A stretch of DNA of 35,996 bases from NCBI GenBank assembly GCA_023380305.1, contig JAMCQZ010000007.1:1-35996 (forward strand), read 5' to 3'. This DNA is from Patescibacteria group bacterium. GTDB lineage: Bacteria > Patescibacteriota > Minisyncoccia > UBA6257 > Colwellbacteraceae. Numbering within the stretch: the first letter of the stretch is position 1; each line of letters begins with the position of its first letter. Position numbers and translations under genes: made by a program. A model generated the notes under the pieces. It had not been told where the DNA came from, did no database searches, and saw only the letters and a list, made by a program, of their open reading frames with translations. This document shows positions 35,791-35,996 of this stretch, one piece after another.

Positions 35791-35996
35791 ATGCCTGTAT
35801 TTTTTTTGCGTAATTCCAAATTTGTTTTACCTTCTTCATCTCGAATTGCATTTCTCCACCCCGGCTTCCCCCCGTCCCAAACCCGCAGTTTGGGACGGGG
35901 TTTCACCCTCCTCGAACTCCTCCTTGTCATAGGAATCCTTGGAATCCTCGGAGGAATCACCTTCGTAGCCTTGAATCCCCAGGAACTCATCGCCGA
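35791..35996 (+). CDS. Type IV pilin/pseudopilin-like protein, N-terminal part (runs off window)
   Basis: Own translation MPVFFLRNSKFVLPSSSRIAFLHPGFPPSQTRSLGRGFTLLELLLVIGILGILGGITFVALNPQELIA; class III signal G|FTLLE. Confidence 0.85.
   Translation, partial: MPVFFLRNSKFVLPSSSRIAFLHPGFPPSQTRSLGRGFTLLELLLVIGILGILGGITFVALNPQELIA
35870..35900. repeat. Perfect 13-bp inverted repeat with 5-nt loop inside the pilin leader
   Basis: CCCCGTCCCAAAC-CCGCA-GTTTGGGACGGGG. Confidence 0.9.

Noticed and set aside
1-35996. CRISPR array or transposon/integrase
   Set aside because: No regularly spaced direct repeats with unique spacers, and no transposase, integrase or recombinase ORF found.

Overview
The window reads as a gene-dense, almost entirely plus-strand bacterial fragment. 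Its shortened housekeeping proteins and gene order suggest a Candidate Phyla Radiation (Parcubacteria-like) genome; this is inferred from gene content, not from a phylogeny. TGA is used as a stop, so the code is standard. In order it contains: the 3' end of a LamG-domain gene; a uvrB-uvrA-patatin-uvrC-ychF operon; a short SMC-like ATPase; rpsP-KH-trmD-rpsB-tsf; tRNA-Tyr with a duplicated 3' tail; a dihydroorotate dehydrogenase-like gene; two tRNA-Thr genes and rpmG; one lone minus-strand gene; pcm; an L10-leader-like RNA with rplJ-rplL; tRNA-Val; a CcdA/unknown/thioredoxin-like cassette; glycerate kinase, PEP synthase and enolase; rarA; an AT-rich insert with an OLD-family ATPase/TOPRIM gene, a DEDD exonuclease and a HicB/HicA-like pair; a membrane protein; a DHH pyrophosphatase; a mraZ-rsmH-ftsL-like-ftsI-murF division cluster; and the start of a type IV pilin-like gene. 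The most notable signals are: (1) -10-like hexamers exactly 6-7 nt upstream of at least eight start codons, predicting leaderless mRNAs; (2) five TGG boxes at 10-11 bp periodicity over the mraZ promoter plus clustered DnaA-box-like 9-mers; (3) a perfect 13-bp palindrome inside the pilin leader; (4) hinge-less SMC and minimal UvrA/UvrC proteins; (5) an AT-rich defence-like insert whose composition shift runs into the flanking genes; (6) a 22-bp tRNA-Tyr 3'-end duplication. No searches or folding programs were run.
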